A DNA stretch of 64,000 nucleotides, taken from positions 124,001 through 188,000 of the forward strand of contig OY970063.1 in assembly GCA_963705275.1 (NCBI GenBank). The letters run 5' to 3'. A model generated the notes under the pieces. It searched no databases and was not told the origin of the DNA. It saw nothing but the letters and a program-made list of their open reading frames with translations. Below, piece by piece: positions 1 to 8,894 of the stretch; within the stretch, counting starts at the first letter, position 1; every line of letters starts with the position of its first letter. A program made the position numbers and the translations under genes. The stretch is from Fen-1135 sp963705275 (lineage in GTDB: Bacteria > Desulfobacterota > Syntrophia > Syntrophales > UBA2185).

Positions 1-106
1 TCCATTCCACCTTATGTTTATCAGATGCGCCTTCTGTAGCTGCCCTGGGCAGTGAGGCGACAGTTCCTTTCTTGCGGGGGCTGCCGTTGAGGACGAGTAG
101 ATTCAT
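1..106 (-). CDS. Flavodoxin-like NAD(P)H-dependent FMN reductase, N-terminal part (cut by window edge)
   Basis: The first 35 codons of a minus-strand gene start at an ATG at 104-106 and run off the left edge. The N-terminus reads MNLLVLNGSPRKKGTVA. The pattern LxLNGSPRKKG(N/T) is the phosphate-binding loop of flavodoxin-fold FMN reductases and iron-sulfur flavoproteins. The ATG lies 3 bases after the TAG stop of the upstream ferredoxin-type gene, so the two are almost certainly co-transcribed and translationally coupled. The pair would make an electron-transfer unit: Fe-S donor plus FMN acceptor. Only the first strand and loop are visible, so the exact subfamily and substrate cannot be told. 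Confidence 0.7.
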   Translation of the reverse strand, partial: MNLLVLNGSPRKKGTVASLPRAATEGASDKHKVEW

Positions 107-109
107 GAG

Positions 110-1174
110 CTATTTGTTTAATTCCCTTTCATTAACAATACACCTCAGAGTCTCCATTATATTGTCCGGGGGCGTGTAGCAGTCTTTTTCATTCTTGCGG
201 ATGAGATCGATCGCATCCGCGCTGCACTTCGGCATGCAGAGGCCGCAACCGATGCATCGGTCTGGATCTACCTCGGCGACGTCGTCCCTCATGCTGATGG
301 CGTCCATCTGACACCGATCCAAACAGATCTCACAGCCTATGCATTCTTCCTTCCTGATCTTTGCATAGTAATTGGTATGGACAAGCGTAGCTGGTTCGGG
401 AAGTCTCTTAAGGCTTTTTAGTATCTGGCAGCAATCTCCGCAGCAAAGGCACATGGCCATAATCTTCTGTGCGTTGGTTGGCTGGAGGACGAGGGCATCT
501 TCTTCCGCCTTGTTCAGGATCTGCAGGGCCTCTTCACGGGTGATCGGGCGTCCGAGAGCGTTCTTCTCGTAAAAATGAGCAGCACCGGAAAAAATGAGGC
601 AGGCCTCAGCGAGCTTGCCGCAGCCTTTCCCGATCATGGAATGCTCTCTCCTGCAGATGCACGGTGCGACAACAATCTTGCTCTGCTGTTCAATCAACTT
701 TCGGGCCTCCTCGTAAGGCATCACGGTTCCTTGCCCTTCCAGGCTGGCTCCTATCGGTATGGTTCGCAGTTGTTTGGTTTTAAGTTTGAGGAACGGATCG
801 ATCAGATGGGGGATGTATTCATTCATATCACTGATCAGATCTTTATCCAGATCATTGACGTGGTACTCCCAGATGCCGACAACATACTGGGCTGCCATGT
901 AGCGTGGGCCCTCGGGCACATCGGCGCGGAAGATCAACCCTTTGCGCGACATCTGGTAGAGTTGTTCCGCCAATTCTTCCGCCGGCAGGCTGAGGCGCTT
1001 CGCAATTCTTTCAACGGGCTCAGGCATCGGTCGGAGGGAGCAGGCGAGAGCCGCTTCGTCTTCGGTAAACAGGCGTTTGAGGATACGCATCTCCACACCG
1101 GATTCCGTGCGGGGGAATCCGCCGGGGAGGCTATCCAAATGTTGGGCCAATCTTTCGTAAGGATCCTGTGTCAT
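110..1174 (-). CDS. 4Fe-4S dicluster ferredoxin-type protein with N-terminal winged-helix-like region
   Basis: This 354-residue, probably cytoplasmic protein ends in two consecutive ferredoxin motifs CxxCxxCxxxC, beginning at about Cys278 (CIGCEICLDRC) and Cys307 (CIGCGLCMPKC). Together they should bind two [4Fe-4S] clusters. The middle of the protein adds more cysteines (CICRREH, CGKLAEAC and CLCCGDCC), perhaps another metal or redox site. The N-terminal ~100 residues look helical, with a segment (RIAKRLSLPAEELAEQLYQM) resembling a winged-helix element. Proteins of this layout are common in anaerobic deltaproteobacteria. It is followed at once by a flavodoxin-like reductase, so it probably delivers electrons to that flavoprotein. 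The physiological partner is not known from the sequence. Confidence 0.8.
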   Translation of the reverse strand: MTQDPYERLAQHLDSLPGGFPRTESGVEMRILKRLFTEDEAALACSLRPMPEPVERIAKRLSLPAEELAEQLYQMSRKGLIFRADVPEGPRYMAAQYVVGIWEYHVNDLDKDLISDMNEYIPHLIDPFLKLKTKQLRTIPIGASLEGQGTVMPYEEARKLIEQQSKIVVAPCICRREHSMIGKGCGKLAEACLIFSGAAHFYEKNALGRPITREEALQILNKAEEDALVLQPTNAQKIMAMCLCCGDCCQILKSLKRLPEPATLVHTNYYAKIRKEECIGCEICLDRCQMDAISMRDDVAEVDPDRCIGCGLCMPKCSADAIDLIRKNEKDCYTPPDNIMETLRCIVNERELNK

Positions 1175-1357
1175 CTGTCCTTCACCTCATGGGATATTAA
1201 GGCAATCCTGCTGCCTCTTTCTTCAGGGTAGAAGTAGCGATTTTACATATCAGCGTCAAGGATTATTTGCAGGCCTTGATTTGGCCTTGGCAGCATCCTG
1301 AGAGAAGCAACCTGAGCGGAATCCTCGGTTGGGGAAGGGGGTCTTATCGGAGAATTA

Positions 1358-2068
1358 TTACTGCGTGCTGATTATATCTACCAGGCGCCTCAACGTCACA
1401 CCTGCGTCACCCATAGGGGGCGTGTAGCGCCAGTTGTTCGAATCCTCGCCGTCATGGTTGACAATATGATGGGTATAATCCTCACCCATCATTATCTCGT
1501 CATAGGCCATGGATGCCCGCATTTCAAGATCCTCCAGCACGTCCGGGGTAAGGAGCTTTCCCTGCTGCTGCGTACGGGCGATAAGTTTAGGGAGCATGAT
1601 GGCGGCCGTTGTTTCCCCTGGTGTAGCGAAGCCCATGTTAATCTGCAGCGCATGAATCTCGTCTTCAGAAGCGGGACTGATGAAGACGGTACAAACCTCA
1701 AAATCGGCAGTCAACTTCCGTATCAGCGGATGATCTCTAAACAGTTTGCCGAGTGTGGGATATATTTCGATGATAATCAGTCTGCTATGGACAAATAGCC
1801 CCTGCATCTCCACTAGATCTATAGCCTGCCAGATTCTTCGTATTTGACCTACGATGAAACGCTCAGGGGGATATGACCTTATATCCTGCTCCGAACGAAA
1901 ATAATAATCTACGCCGTTCGTTTCAACAGATCTGGGCTGCCGGCTGGTATACAGAATGGGCATCTGGAATGATATTTCCGGATGCACCTTCTTGAGGGCC
2001 TTGATGAGGGGCGATTTCCCGGCACATGAAGGACCCGACAGAATAATGAGACGCTTTTTCATGTTCAT
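1358..2068 (-). CDS. Guanylate-kinase-like P-loop protein
   Basis: A 236-residue protein with an N-terminal Walker A, GPSCAGKS (residues 12-19). It is followed by YTSRQPRSVETNGVDYYF, which matches the guanylate kinase signature TRxxRxxExxGxDYxF for GMP binding. It therefore belongs to the Gmk/P-loop kinase fold. Two features differ from housekeeping Gmk: the residue after GKS is Pro rather than Thr/Ser, and the segment where Gmk has the HGNxYGT motif is replaced by VGQIRRIWQA. The C-terminal half does not look like the normal lid and helix. Activity on GMP is therefore uncertain. It is transcribed divergently from the possible RelA/SpoT-fold gene at 2301, across a 232-bp AT-rich spacer with an inverted repeat. 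Confidence 0.65.
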   Translation of the reverse strand: MNMKKRLIILSGPSCAGKSPLIKALKKVHPEISFQMPILYTSRQPRSVETNGVDYYFRSEQDIRSYPPERFIVGQIRRIWQAIDLVEMQGLFVHSRLIIIEIYPTLGKLFRDHPLIRKLTADFEVCTVFISPASEDEIHALQINMGFATPGETTAAIMLPKLIARTQQQGKLLTPDVLEDLEMRASMAYDEIMMGEDYTHHIVNHDGEDSNNWRYTPPMGDAGVTLRRLVDIISTQ

Positions 2069-2127
2069 TGTACTTCGCTCATAAATTACTGCAATTTCAA
2101 TCTATGTAAATTATTGGCAAAAAATGA

Positions 2128-2152
2128 AAAATGCATTGTCATTATGCATTTT
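2128..2152. promoter_or_regulatory. 9-bp perfect inverted repeat in divergent promoter region (candidate operator)
   Basis: AAAATGCAT at 2128-2136 and ATGCATTTT at 2144-2152 form a perfect inverted repeat with a 7-base spacer. It lies in the AT-rich region between the divergent Gmk-like and RelA/SpoT-like genes. A TATACT hexamer (2154-2159) adjoins it. The placement suits a dimeric repressor or activator site, but no regulator is identified and no good -35 box was found. Confidence 0.35.
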
Positions 2153-2300
2153 ATATACTATTTATTAAACCTTGTGGTTTCATGTTTTATTGGCCTTTAG
2201 CATTAAAATATATTTGTGTAAATGCAGAAAGGATAGAAAAGCCTGACCCTAAGAGAGACCTCTCAGCTCACAGAAGAGGCTTGCAGGGGGCAATGAAATC

Positions 2301-3503
2301 ATGATCACTATAAACAGTTTTTTGCATCGAAATGATTTAAAAGATTTCATACGAAGATGGATGTACTGCGACGTACATCCATCCGATGCAGATTTGATTA
2401 CCCGCCTGGTTCATTTCAATAATGTATACCTTTCCAGGTACCTGAAGATTTTTTCAGAAAAAGTTTTTCGGGAACTGCATAAATGTGAACTGAATTGCAG
2501 GTCTGCGTTCGTAAAGAGTGATCTCAAGGACACGATCGTTGCCAATCCTCCTTATCACAACCCGCGGATAGACCAATTAATCGCAGACTATCATGCCGAG
2601 CCGGGACGTTTTTACAGGGAGACACCTTTCCATGCGACGTTATTTTTCGGAAAACGCGGCTCCGCAGATGAATATCTTGGGTCAAGCAGGAAAAAGCGCG
2701 TGCACAGGATGGCAGAAAAATCCGCCCGGAGGATTATTGACTGGATGTTCAATGCTATAAGGAAACGCGCCGATCTGCTTGCGGATGATCGCGCCCGAAT
2801 CCTCGGGATTCCCAGGGACCAGTTGGCGACATCGCAGGAAGAGATGATTGAAGAATTTCTCAAGGCTGAGAATCGCTTGCTTGAAGATTTCAAAGAGAAG
2901 AGGGAGATTCACGATGTTAAAGATATGATGATCAATGATGTGGCGGGTGTGAAAGTGATACTCGAAGACGCACGGCAGGGGGAATTGCTGAGTGCGCTCC
3001 GGCATATGGAGGGATGCGAGATTGTTGAAGCGGAGCGACATACAGGGAAGTACAACGCCACGAATGTGATCGTAAGCTATAGTCCGCCCCGCGAAGAGAT
3101 TATTAGTCAGCCTTTGAGCGGGAAGATCATTGACATCATGAGCCTTAGAGACTCAAGGCCGGATGATTACAATAGAGAGTTTGCGGAATTCGTTAGGTCC
3201 GGGGAGAATCATATATATCTGGAAATAATAGTTTCGGATTACGAAGAAATGCTGGAGAGTGAAATAGGCCGATGCATGCATGAAGACCGGATCATCGAGC
3301 AGCGTTTGAGGCAGCCTTATAACGGGCACCTCGCAAAGAATATAGAGTACCTCATGGAGTATCTGTTTGTGTTTCCTTATTCGGCGCAGTATGAATTGGG
3401 TGAATTGCCGATCAAGCTGTGGAACCGATACCTGCCTGACTACTTTGATGAAGTTCTGAGAAGGCTTTATCGTATTCCGCTGGGCAACTCAGTCGAGGAA
3501 TGA
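2301..3503 (+). CDS. Uncharacterised protein, possible RelA/SpoT-like nucleotidyltransferase fold
   Basis: A 400-residue soluble protein I do not recognise with certainty. The central part shows a weak resemblance to the (p)ppGpp synthetase fold. KDMMINDVAGVKVILED aligns with the 'IxDxxGIRI' strand. KYNATNVIVSY could correspond to the GYxxxH nucleotide-binding strand, although the usual Gly and His are absent. HIYLEIIVSDYEEMLESEI resembles the 'VEIQIRT...E' strand and helix. The N-terminal ~200 residues are helical and charged and have no match I can name. If the fold is right, missing residues may mean altered or absent synthetase activity. The divergent neighbour is a guanylate-kinase-like protein, which would make a guanine-nucleotide theme. 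This is inference and could be coincidence. Confidence 0.4.
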   Translation: MITINSFLHRNDLKDFIRRWMYCDVHPSDADLITRLVHFNNVYLSRYLKIFSEKVFRELHKCELNCRSAFVKSDLKDTIVANPPYHNPRIDQLIADYHAEPGRFYRETPFHATLFFGKRGSADEYLGSSRKKRVHRMAEKSARRIIDWMFNAIRKRADLLADDRARILGIPRDQLATSQEEMIEEFLKAENRLLEDFKEKREIHDVKDMMINDVAGVKVILEDARQGELLSALRHMEGCEIVEAERHTGKYNATNVIVSYSPPREEIISQPLSGKIIDIMSLRDSRPDDYNREFAEFVRSGENHIYLEIIVSDYEEMLESEIGRCMHEDRIIEQRLRQPYNGHLAKNIEYLMEYLFVFPYSAQYELGELPIKLWNRYLPDYFDEVLRRLYRIPLGNSVEE

Positions 3504-3548
3504 ATTTCTCCGCCCACGACGAATGCTTTCAGGCAGAGTATTTATTTC

Positions 3549-4085
3549 TTAGGTATGGATGAGTGTCACAATTTCCGGCAACAATGAATATCTGTTACTC
3601 CGCGTCATCACGAACATCTTAACGTCGTCACGCTTTCTCATTTCTTTGATAATGCCTTCGCCCTTCATGGAAATAGTGGCTATAACGGGCGTTTCCTGGT
3701 TAAATATTGTCATCAATAATTTATTAAATCTAGCCGAAATACATTCCATCTTTCCTATTTCATCGATTATAATCACACCGACATCCTGATTGAAAAAAGA
3801 AATATGGTCGAGAAAATCCTCAAAGGCGACAATATCGACGCCGTATTTGCCCACTCTTTCATGACTTGCAATACCGGTATGGGAAAGCGTTGCCCTCCTG
3901 CCGTCAAGGCTCACTAAAGAGAAGCCCTTGCGGACTCCCTCCACTCGTATCTCCTCTGTGAAGAAACCGGCAGGATGAAGATGCTGCAGTTCGTGAGAGA
4001 TTCTCTTGATTAGCGTTGTTTTGCCGACGCCGGGAGAACCTGTTATGAGGATGTTTTTCTTCTCCATGGTAAAACTCATTGACAC
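3549..4085 (-). CDS. THEP1-family nucleoside-triphosphatase
   Basis: A 178-residue cytoplasmic P-loop NTPase. Walker A is GSPGVGKTT at residues 16-24. GFFTEEI follows at the position typical of the THEP1 (NTPase_1) family, and Walker B with the family signature VIIIDEIGKME lies at residues 103-113. Members hydrolyse ATP, GTP and other NTPs with low specificity, and their physiological role is unsettled. The given start is a GTG. Internal ATGs at 4079 and 4067 (MEKKN, just before the first strand) are equally possible because no clear Shine-Dalgarno stands before any of them. The gene converges on the RelA/SpoT-like gene 45 bp away and is divergent from the APC permease. Confidence 0.85.
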   Translation of the reverse strand: MSMSFTMEKKNILITGSPGVGKTTLIKRISHELQHLHPAGFFTEEIRVEGVRKGFSLVSLDGRRATLSHTGIASHERVGKYGVDIVAFEDFLDHISFFNQDVGVIIIDEIGKMECISARFNKLLMTIFNQETPVIATISMKGEGIIKEMRKRDDVKMFVMTRSNRYSLLPEIVTLIHT

Positions 4086-4161
4086 TCGGGAGTGCTTTTC
4101 CTATACTTCAGAACATCTAAAATGTCTTCAAAAAGTCTATCAAACTCGAAGTGGTTTTTCA

Positions 4162-5514
4162 TTGAAAAAGATTTCTCTTATACCTCTGGTCGGTATCATC
4201 TATTTTACAGTGAGCGGCGGGGCCTTCGGATTAGAGGAGCTGGTGAGCTCAACGGGCCCTGGACTTGCCCTCATGTTGCTCATTGCAACCCCTCTCCTGT
4301 GGAGCCTTCCTGTGGCATTGATGGTGTCGGAGATGAGTTCCATGCTCCCTGTCCATGGAGGTTATTACCGCTGGGTGTATTTTGCGCTGGGACGTTTCTG
4401 GGGTTTCCAGCAAGGCTGGTGGATTTGGATTTTCACATTTGTTGACATGTCCATCTATCCCGTGCTCTTTGCCGATTATGCAAAATATTTTTTCCCCCAT
4501 CTCGCCGGATGGCAGCACTGGATTGTCTGTCTTCTTGTGATCTATTCCTCGCTGGTAATTAACTTGCGCGGCGCACACTCGGTAGGCCGCAGCTCCGTTT
4601 TGGCATTCGTGATCGTGACCGTCCCGTTTGTGCTTTTCACAATTATTGGTTTATCACGGATTGAACACGCTCCCTGGGTTCCCTGGACCTCGGGGGGAGA
4701 CAATTTAATCCAGACCATCGGCCTGGGACTCGCCGTGGTCATCTGGAATTATTCTGGGTGGGACAATGTAAGCACTTTCGCAGGCGACGTGGACAATCCT
4801 AAACGCAATTATCCCCTGGCACTGATGATTTCTGTTCCGCTGATTACCATCATGTATCTGCTTCCCATGGCAGTCGGAGTAGGGGCCACTGTAAATTGGA
4901 GCGAATGGCAGACCGGAGATATTGCCAAAGTCGCCGGTCAGGTTGTCGGGCCATGGCTTGGAGCCGCGATGTCTCTAGCAGTGATGTTCAGCGTATGGAG
5001 CCTTTTCAATAGCCAGCTTCTCTATACATCGCGTCTGCCCTTTGCCATGGCTGAGGATGGGTTCTTCCCCAAATGGATTGCACGGCGGAACGCCAGATGG
5101 GGAACACCGCACATTTCTCTTTTGATATGCTCCATCATCTACAGTCTTTTTTGCCTGCTCGATTTCAAGAAACTGGTCGTGATCAACGTGCTGATCTATT
5201 CCACGGCGCTTGTTCTCCAATTTTGTGCCCTCATCAAGCTGCGCCGTGAGAGGCCGGAACTTCCGCGTCGTTTTCGGATACCTGGCGGTTGGGCAGGAGT
5301 TATCCTATCTACAGGTTCGGTTGCGATTTTCGCTGCCGTATGCGTTACCTTTTTCCTTTTAGGCACGGGCGACAGTTGGAAACAGGTGGTCGTTGCGGCC
5401 GGAATGCTTCTGACAGGGCCTCTTGTCTTCGCGATTGCCACCCGGGTTCTGGAGCAGTCACCGGAAAATGAGGCATGGCTTAGGGAACTGGATCACAGTC
5501 CGGATATGGATTGA
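4162..5514 (+). CDS. APC-superfamily amino acid/polyamine permease
   Basis: An integral membrane transporter of about 450 residues with roughly 12 hydrophobic segments. The N-terminal helix FTVSGGAFGLEELV is the conserved TM1 unwound-helix signature (SGGxFGxE) of APC amino-acid transporters, where the substrate amine and carboxylate bind. Later segments such as VVIWNYSGWDNVSTFAGDVDNP are also typical. The open frame extends upstream to 4006, but that part overlaps the divergent THEP1 gene and encodes no conserved sequence. The likely start is the TTG at 4162 (MKKISLIPLVG), which matches the N-terminus of relatives. Substrate cannot be assigned. A 27-39 bp gap separates it from recC, but there is no functional link. 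Confidence 0.85.
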   Translation: MKKISLIPLVGIIYFTVSGGAFGLEELVSSTGPGLALMLLIATPLLWSLPVALMVSEMSSMLPVHGGYYRWVYFALGRFWGFQQGWWIWIFTFVDMSIYPVLFADYAKYFFPHLAGWQHWIVCLLVIYSSLVINLRGAHSVGRSSVLAFVIVTVPFVLFTIIGLSRIEHAPWVPWTSGGDNLIQTIGLGLAVVIWNYSGWDNVSTFAGDVDNPKRNYPLALMISVPLITIMYLLPMAVGVGATVNWSEWQTGDIAKVAGQVVGPWLGAAMSLAVMFSVWSLFNSQLLYTSRLPFAMAEDGFFPKWIARRNARWGTPHISLLICSIIYSLFCLLDFKKLVVINVLIYSTALVLQFCALIKLRRERPELPRRFRIPGGWAGVILSTGSVAIFAAVCVTFFLLGTGDSWKQVVVAAGMLLTGPLVFAIATRVLEQSPENEAWLRELDHSPDMD

Positions 5515-5553
5515 GCCATATTCAGGCATGCGTGTGGGCGAGTGAGGCATGAA

Positions 5554-8500
5554 GTGGGTCTGAGAATATTTACCAGCAACAGATTAGAAACTCTGGCAGA
5601 GAAACTGAGCGAAGTCATTAAGGCTCCGCTTACTTCGCCTTTAGACAAAGAGGTGATTATTGTGCAGAGCCGGGGGATGGAGCGCTGGGTCTCCATGCGG
5701 CTGGCTTATCATCTGGGCATCTCGGCAAATATCTCCTTTGCCTTCCCCAAAGCATTTGTGGGGAGGGCCATGTCCGCCCTTATGCCGGAATTTAGAGAGA
5801 ATCAGGCCGTTGAGCCGGATACGATTACATGGAAAATCCTGGGATTGCTTCCTTCGTTTGTCAAGACCCCGGGCTTCGAGGCTATCGATGTTTATCTTGG
5901 AGGCGGTATGTTTGAGGAGGGGAAGGGATCACAGTTCAATCTGAAGCTCTTTCAGCTTGCGGAGCGCATAGCAGACGTCTTTGATCAGTACATGATATTC
6001 CGGCCTGAGATGGTGACGTCCTGGGAGGCCGGAAAGACGGGCGGGAAAGATGAGAGGTGGCAAGCGGAAATATGGCGTGCATCAATGAAGGAAGATGCTT
6101 CTTACCACCCTGCTAAACTCCGGGAGAACTTTCTCAAGAAAATGCAGTATCAGAACATTGCCGTAAATAATCTCCCCGAACGAATTTCAGTCTTCGGCAT
6201 ATCGTCGCTCCCGCGCTTTCATTTGGACATTATTCATGCGCTTGCGGGCTCAATGGACGTTAATTTTTTTCTCATGAGCCCCTCTCAGGAATTCTGGCTT
6301 GATATCCGCTCTGACAGGGAGATGAGCCGGGAACTGTTGAGAGTGAGGGAGAAAATAAGGTGGAAGACACATACCGAAGGCACATTATATCTGCAAAGAG
6401 GCAACAGCCTGCTCTCATCACTTGGTTCTCTGGGAAGGGAATTCCTTGGCAGCATGTCCGATTTTCAGGCTGAATTTTACGATTTCTTTGAGGACGGCAG
6501 TGAGAAAAATCTCCTTTCAGCCGTGCAGTCCGACATGCTCAATTTACGGGACAGGGGAAGGAGAGATGATGCCCCGCGGCTGCGCATCTCAGATGATGAC
6601 TCGTCTATACAAATCAATTCCTGTCACGGTAAGATGCGGGAGGTCGAGGTTCTCTATGACAATGTGCTGGCTATGCTCGAAGAAGACCCCGCTCTGATGC
6701 CCAAAGATGTTCTGGTTATGACACCGGATATTGAGGCCTATGCGCCCTTCATACAGGCCGTCTTCGATATTCCTGAAATGAGGGAATCGGGTGAGAGACA
6801 ACGCATTCCCTTCAGCATAGCCGATATCAGTGTGAAGACAGAGGTGGAGATTACGGATACCTTTTTCGCAATCTTAGATCTCTACGGGAGTCGCTTTGAA
6901 GTCTCCCGGATCATTTCCGTCCTCGAGTCGCCCTATGTCAGCAGGAAGTTCGATTTCTCTGAGAAGGACGTAGCCCTGATCAGATGGTGGGTTGCGGATG
7001 CACGGATTTACTGGGGTATTGACGAAAACAATCGCCGCCACATGGGACTTCCCGGCATTGCGGAAAATACATGGAAGGCAGGACTGGAGCGCCTGCTCTT
7101 GGGTTATGCGATGCCTCAAAAGGATGGCCGGCTCTTTGAAGGCGTTCTGCCTTACGACAACATTGAAGGCGGTGACGCTGCCGTCCTGGGCCGGTTTCTG
7201 TATTTCACCGATGAACTGTTCAGGGAGGCAGACGACCTCGGTCGCTTGACGACCATCGATGATTGGTCGCGGAAACTGATCGGCATCCTGGATAAATTCT
7301 TTCAAACCGATGACGATATGGAATCGGAAAGAGGTCTCCACGTTTTCAGACAGAAACTGAGAGCCCTGGAAGGCACGCAAGCCAATGCGGGGTTTTACGA
7401 AGCCGTCGGAATCGATGTAATCAAGTATTATTTGAAGAAAGTCCTTTCGGAAGAAATGCTCGGCTCCGGTTTCCTGACGGGGGGCATGACGTTCTGCGCC
7501 ATGCTGCCCATGCGGAGCATTCCCTTTAAAGTGATATGCCTGCTGGGTATGAACAACAGCAGCTTCCCCCGCCAGTCGCGGTCGCTGGGCTTTGACCTGA
7601 TGTTGAAGGCACCGCGGGCGGGCGATCCATCGCGGCGAAACGATGACCGCTATCTATTTCTCGAGGCTATCTTGTCAGCAAGGGAAAGGCTGTATATCAG
7701 CTACATCGGACAGAGCGTCGAGGACAACAGCATTCTCCCTCCGTCAGTGCTTGTGAGTGAGCTGCTCGATTACATAAAGCAGGGCTTTGATTGCGGGGAA
7801 GACATATCGGAGCGTGTGGTGACGAAGCATCGCCTGCAGGCCTTCAACCCCCAATACTTCAGCGGCGATTCGAGGCTGTTCAGTTATTCCGAGGAGGATT
7901 GCCGGGGTGCGCAGAGTCTCGTAAGCCCTGGTGCAACTCCTTGCTCTTTTATAGAAGGCGCTCTTTCCGAACCGAGAGACGAATGGAAAACAATTGATTT
8001 AAAAGATCTGGTGAGCTTCTTCAGGAATCCAGCGAGATTCATTCTGCAGAGACGTCTCTGTGTGATACTTGAAGATGAGGCGGATCAACTTCGGGAGCGG
8101 GAATTATTTGATCTTAAGGGTCTTGAAAAATATTCCCTTGAACAGGCCCTGGTAGAGAAGGCGCTGACGGGATGGAACCTTGACGACTATTTTGTCGTTG
8201 CCAGGGCATCAGGGCAGCTGCCCTATGGTACGGTTGGGTCTTATCTCTATAGCAGTCTGTCTCAAGATGTACACATATTTGCGGAAGGTATTCGACCTCA
8301 CATTATGACACAGAGCATGTCTCCACTGGATATCAACTTGGAGATTTCCGGGTTTATGCTGAGGGGCCGCATCGATTCCATTCATCCGCGTGGTGTAGCG
8401 CATCTCCGGTACGCACGACTCAAGGCGAGCGATTTCCTGCAGGCATGGCTCACGCATCTCGTGCTGAATGCCCTGGGAAAGGAAGGCTATCCGTGCCGGA

Positions 8501-8862
8501 GCTATCTCTTTGGGAGTTCCGGATCTCGGGAATACGCGCCGGTCGATAAAGCGAAAGAGATACTCGATGGATTTCTGAAGGCATATTGGGTAGGCCTATG
8601 CAAACCATTCAAATTTTTTCCTGACAGCTCATGGGCTTATGCTCAGGCAGTGCTCATAAACGGGAAATCGAAAGATAGAGGAATAGAGGAGGCAAGGAAG
8701 ATCTGGGAGGGGAGCGATTTCGGCGAGAGGCAGGGCGAGTGTGAAGAGCCATATCTCAGCCTCTGCTTCCGCAAGTTGGACCCCCTGGATGCGGAGTTTC
8801 AGGGGATTGCAGAAGAAATCTTTGCGCCGCTTATCGCACATCAAAAAGATCTGCAGCCATAA
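5554..8862 (+). CDS. recC: Exodeoxyribonuclease V subunit gamma (RecC)
   Basis: About 1100 residues, the usual RecC length. It starts GLRIFTSNRLETLAEKL, matching the RecC N-terminus (LRVYxSNRLExL). RecC is the subunit of the RecBCD helicase-nuclease that splits the strands and scans for Chi. It has inactivated helicase and nuclease domains and lacks a Walker A, as seen here. Conserved landmarks include QSRGMERWVSMRLA near the N-terminus, ISVFGISSLPRFHLDI, and GGMTFCAMLPMRSIPFKVICLLGMN. The GTG at 5554 has GTGAGG upstream and gives the best-aligned N-terminus. A GTG at 5542 is an alternative. It is the first gene of the recC-recB-recD operon, and 32 bases separate it from recB. Confidence 0.95.
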   Translation: MGLRIFTSNRLETLAEKLSEVIKAPLTSPLDKEVIIVQSRGMERWVSMRLAYHLGISANISFAFPKAFVGRAMSALMPEFRENQAVEPDTITWKILGLLPSFVKTPGFEAIDVYLGGGMFEEGKGSQFNLKLFQLAERIADVFDQYMIFRPEMVTSWEAGKTGGKDERWQAEIWRASMKEDASYHPAKLRENFLKKMQYQNIAVNNLPERISVFGISSLPRFHLDIIHALAGSMDVNFFLMSPSQEFWLDIRSDREMSRELLRVREKIRWKTHTEGTLYLQRGNSLLSSLGSLGREFLGSMSDFQAEFYDFFEDGSEKNLLSAVQSDMLNLRDRGRRDDAPRLRISDDDSSIQINSCHGKMREVEVLYDNVLAMLEEDPALMPKDVLVMTPDIEAYAPFIQAVFDIPEMRESGERQRIPFSIADISVKTEVEITDTFFAILDLYGSRFEVSRIISVLESPYVSRKFDFSEKDVALIRWWVADARIYWGIDENNRRHMGLPGIAENTWKAGLERLLLGYAMPQKDGRLFEGVLPYDNIEGGDAAVLGRFLYFTDELFREADDLGRLTTIDDWSRKLIGILDKFFQTDDDMESERGLHVFRQKLRALEGTQANAGFYEAVGIDVIKYYLKKVLSEEMLGSGFLTGGMTFCAMLPMRSIPFKVICLLGMNNSSFPRQSRSLGFDLMLKAPRAGDPSRRNDDRYLFLEAILSARERLYISYIGQSVEDNSILPPSVLVSELLDYIKQGFDCGEDISERVVTKHRLQAFNPQYFSGDSRLFSYSEEDCRGAQSLVSPGATPCSFIEGALSEPRDEWKTIDLKDLVSFFRNPARFILQRRLCVILEDEADQLRERELFDLKGLEKYSLEQALVEKALTGWNLDDYFVVARASGQLPYGTVGSYLYSSLSQDVHIFAEGIRPHIMTQSMSPLDINLEISGFMLRGRIDSIHPRGVAHLRYARLKASDFLQAWLTHLVLNALGKEGYPCRSYLFGSSGSREYAPVDKAKEILDGFLKAYWVGLCKPFKFFPDSSWAYAQAVLINGKSKDRGIEEARKIWEGSDFGERQGECEEPYLSLCFRKLDPLDAEFQGIAEEIFAPLIAHQKDLQP

Positions 8863-8894
8863 CTTGATGGCAGTAAACAGGAAATTCTGGACAG

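Noticed and set aside
575..1231. 218-residue plus-strand open frame opposite the ferredoxin gene
   Set aside because: It lies antisense to a protein with clear Fe-S motifs and has no recognisable domain or ribosome-binding site.
4006..4161. Upstream extension of the APC permease frame
   Set aside because: The added 52 residues overlap the THEP1 gene and are not conserved; the TTG at 4162 fits the family N-terminus.
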